Source of the DNA: Patescibacteria group bacterium | GTDB taxonomy: Bacteria > Patescibacteriota > Minisyncoccia > Phycocordibacterales > UBA2100 | NCBI GenBank assembly: GCA_015491135.1 | Contig: WFWK01000023.1 | Coordinates: forward strand, 1 to 5,128 | DNA: 5,128 nucleotides | Direction of reading: 5' to 3' | Shown here: in pieces, positions 4,637 through 5,128 of the stretch | Layout: each line of letters opens with the position of its first letter | Numbering within the stretch: the first letter of the stretch is position 1 | Notes under the pieces: model-generated | Databases searched by the model: none | What the model was told of the DNA's origin: nothing | Seen by the model: the letters and a program-made list of their open reading frames with translations, nothing else | Program-made: the position numbers and the translations under genes

Positions 4637-4770
4637 CAGTAGATAAGCTAATACAAAAACGAAAAGAGAGACGAAAATACAATAGAAGAACGAACATTGT
4701 AAAACATTTGAAAAACGCAAACACCGTTGTGCATTGAAGTGCACAACGGTAGGTTATCTACTGTGCCGGG
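4631..4770. repeat. Long-range inverted repeat bounding a ~107-nt segment
   Basis: CCCGGC-CAGTAGATAA (4631-4646) is matched by TTATCTACTG-T-GCCGGG (4754-4770): 16 complementary pairs with a single bulged T. The enclosed segment is A-rich and purine-rich for about 75 nt, then holds the perfect hairpin at 4723-4750. This gives a closed stem with an internal hairpin, as in a structured RNA or a small palindromic mobile element. Confidence 0.6.
4723..4750. repeat. Perfect 11-bp hairpin
   Basis: ACCGTTGTGCA (4723-4733) and TGCACAACGGT (4740-4750) are exact complements with a TTGAAG loop. No T tract follows on the plus strand. On the minus strand the hairpin is followed by GTTTGCGTTTTTC, so it could terminate a minus-strand transcript. 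Confidence 0.65.
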
Positions 4771-4800
4771 GGCGGGACTCGGCGTCAAGTTGCTAAGCTC

Positions 4801-4827
4801 ACAAACCCTTTCTACGAAAGGGCTTGT
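4801..4827. repeat. Hairpin with CCCTTT/AAAGGG core
   Basis: ACAA-A-CCCTTT (4801-4811) faces AAAGGG-C-TTGT (4817-4827) across a CTACG loop. Ten pairs form, interrupted by one A-C mismatch on the plus strand, which becomes a T-G wobble on the minus strand. GCTAAGC occurs on both sides of it (4792-4798 and 4830-4836). Confidence 0.55.
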
Positions 4828-4867
4828 TCGCTAAGCACTTCCTGCCCGGGCTCGCATTGTTTTCGCC

Positions 4868-4898
4868 TCGCTCCGCTTCGGCTCAAACATCGCTCCGC
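4868..4898. repeat. Direct repeat TCGCTCCGC, two copies
   Basis: Exact 9-nt copies lie at 4868-4876 and 4890-4898 within a TTCG/CTCG-rich stretch. A similar CTTCG run appears at 5109-5119. This gives the region a simple-repeat character. Confidence 0.45.
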
Positions 4899-4923
4899 CC
4901 CAGCCCATTTTCAATGAGCTGGG
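4899..4923. repeat. Hairpin CCCAGC-CATT/AATG-GCTGGG
   Basis: CCCAGC (4899-4904) pairs with GCTGGG (4918-4923), and CATT with AATG inside it. There is one C-A mismatch between the two helices and a TTC loop. It sits directly after the second TCGCTCCGC copy. Confidence 0.55.
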
Positions 4924-4954
4924 TAAACTTTCTTGTACTAACAAAAGCGACCTG

Positions 4955-4980
4955 TCCTCACTGCGTATACGCGGTGGAGG
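4955..4980. repeat. Hairpin centred on GCGTATACGC
   Basis: CCTC-ACTGCG pairs with CGCGGT-G-GAGG around a TATA loop. That is ten pairs, including one T-G wobble on the plus strand, with one bulged G. The wobble would be an A-C mismatch on the other strand, so this one fits plus-strand RNA. Confidence 0.5.
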
Positions 4981-4989
4981 TTTGCTTTG

Positions 4990-5090
4990 CCCACACCATA
5001 CTACAACGTATAACTACCTTACATTCTCTGCGACGCTTTACCATTCACAACATCTTTATTACATATGCGAATTGGTGTGTATGGTGCGGG
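4990..5090. repeat. Long-range inverted repeat CACCATAC/GTATGGTG
   Basis: CCC-A-CACCATAC (4990-5001) faces GTATGGTG-C-GGG (5079-5090): 11 of 12 positions complementary. About 77 nt lie between. It mirrors the layout of the 4631-4770 repeat, enclosing a segment of similar size. Confidence 0.45.
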
Positions 5091-5128
5091 TGAACTCCCC
5101 GTCACACACTTCGCTTCGCTTGTGGTGC

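Larger units (their letters stand above)
4441..5128. other. GC-richer, hairpin-dense region without a credible gene
   Basis: By count, 4741-4920 has 103 G or C in 180 bases (57%), against 12 in 60 at 2401-2460 within the sigma gene. No frame here shows a ribosome binding site, a domain or natural protein composition. The two longest frames, 4458-4724 minus and 4824-5093 plus, read like translated hairpins. At least nine stem-loops or inverted repeats occupy much of the stretch, several with G-U pairs or single bulges. I see no tRNA, tmRNA, RNase P or rRNA signature. It may be a structured non-coding RNA, a cluster of intergenic repeat elements, or the edge of a transferred segment; the far end is cut off. 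Confidence 0.55.

Noticed and set aside
4458..4724. Minus-strand 88-codon frame
   Set aside because: It spans several hairpins and changes composition midway; no ribosome binding site or family seen. The N-terminal hydrophobic stretch comes from an A-rich DNA tract.
4768..4800. GGGGGCGGGACTCGGCG as a tmRNA 5' end
   Set aside because: Only a loose likeness; no tag reading frame, no matching 3' acceptor stem and no TTCGA arm found nearby.
4824..5093. Plus-strand 89-codon frame with CPHC and CVWC motifs
   Set aside because: The Cys motifs arise from hairpin sequence; no start signal, unnatural composition and no domain.
4441..5128. CRISPR array
   Set aside because: Repeats are inverted and of different sequence; there are no regularly spaced identical direct repeats.

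Overview
The window looks like a chromosomal piece from an AT-rich bacterium with compact genes. The best guess is a member of the Candidate Phyla Radiation (Patescibacteria, Parcubacteria-like). This rests on small genes, TATAAT-type promoters very close to start codons, weak or absent Shine-Dalgarno sites, and small secreted proteins ending in short hydrophobic tails. No rRNA or marker gene confirms it. The reading frames use the standard bacterial code.

Layout. (1) Positions 1-232, minus strand: start of a very acidic protein with an N-terminal Cys/His cluster, cut by the window edge. (2) 233-637: a gap with weak signals and no gene I can support, including a stem-loop just downstream of mutM. 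(3) 638-1423, minus: mutM (formamidopyrimidine-DNA glycosylase), probably leaderless, with an altered zinc finger. (4) 1424-1568: divergent promoter region. (5) 1569-4388, plus: four genes. They are a secreted Asp/Tyr/Lys repeat protein, an ECF-type sigma factor, a three-helix membrane protein overlapping it by 8 nt (probable anti-sigma factor), and a secreted ferritin-like DUF2202 protein closed by a strong terminator. (6) 4440-5128: a GC-richer stretch with no credible gene but many stem-loops and nested inverted repeats.

How the genes may work together. The sigma/membrane protein pair is flanked by two genes for exported proteins. Both of those genes have a TTGG-type -35 exactly 23 nt ahead of a TATAA -10, each preceded by AAATTGG and overlapping a GCAAA/TTTGC inverted repeat. 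I infer a small envelope-stress or metal-response locus: a membrane-held ECF sigma factor beside an exported acidic (possibly metal-binding) repeat protein and an exported predicted diiron protein. The regulatory link is a hypothesis. The -10 boxes look like housekeeping-sigma sites, so the shared promoter feature may instead reflect a common regulator.
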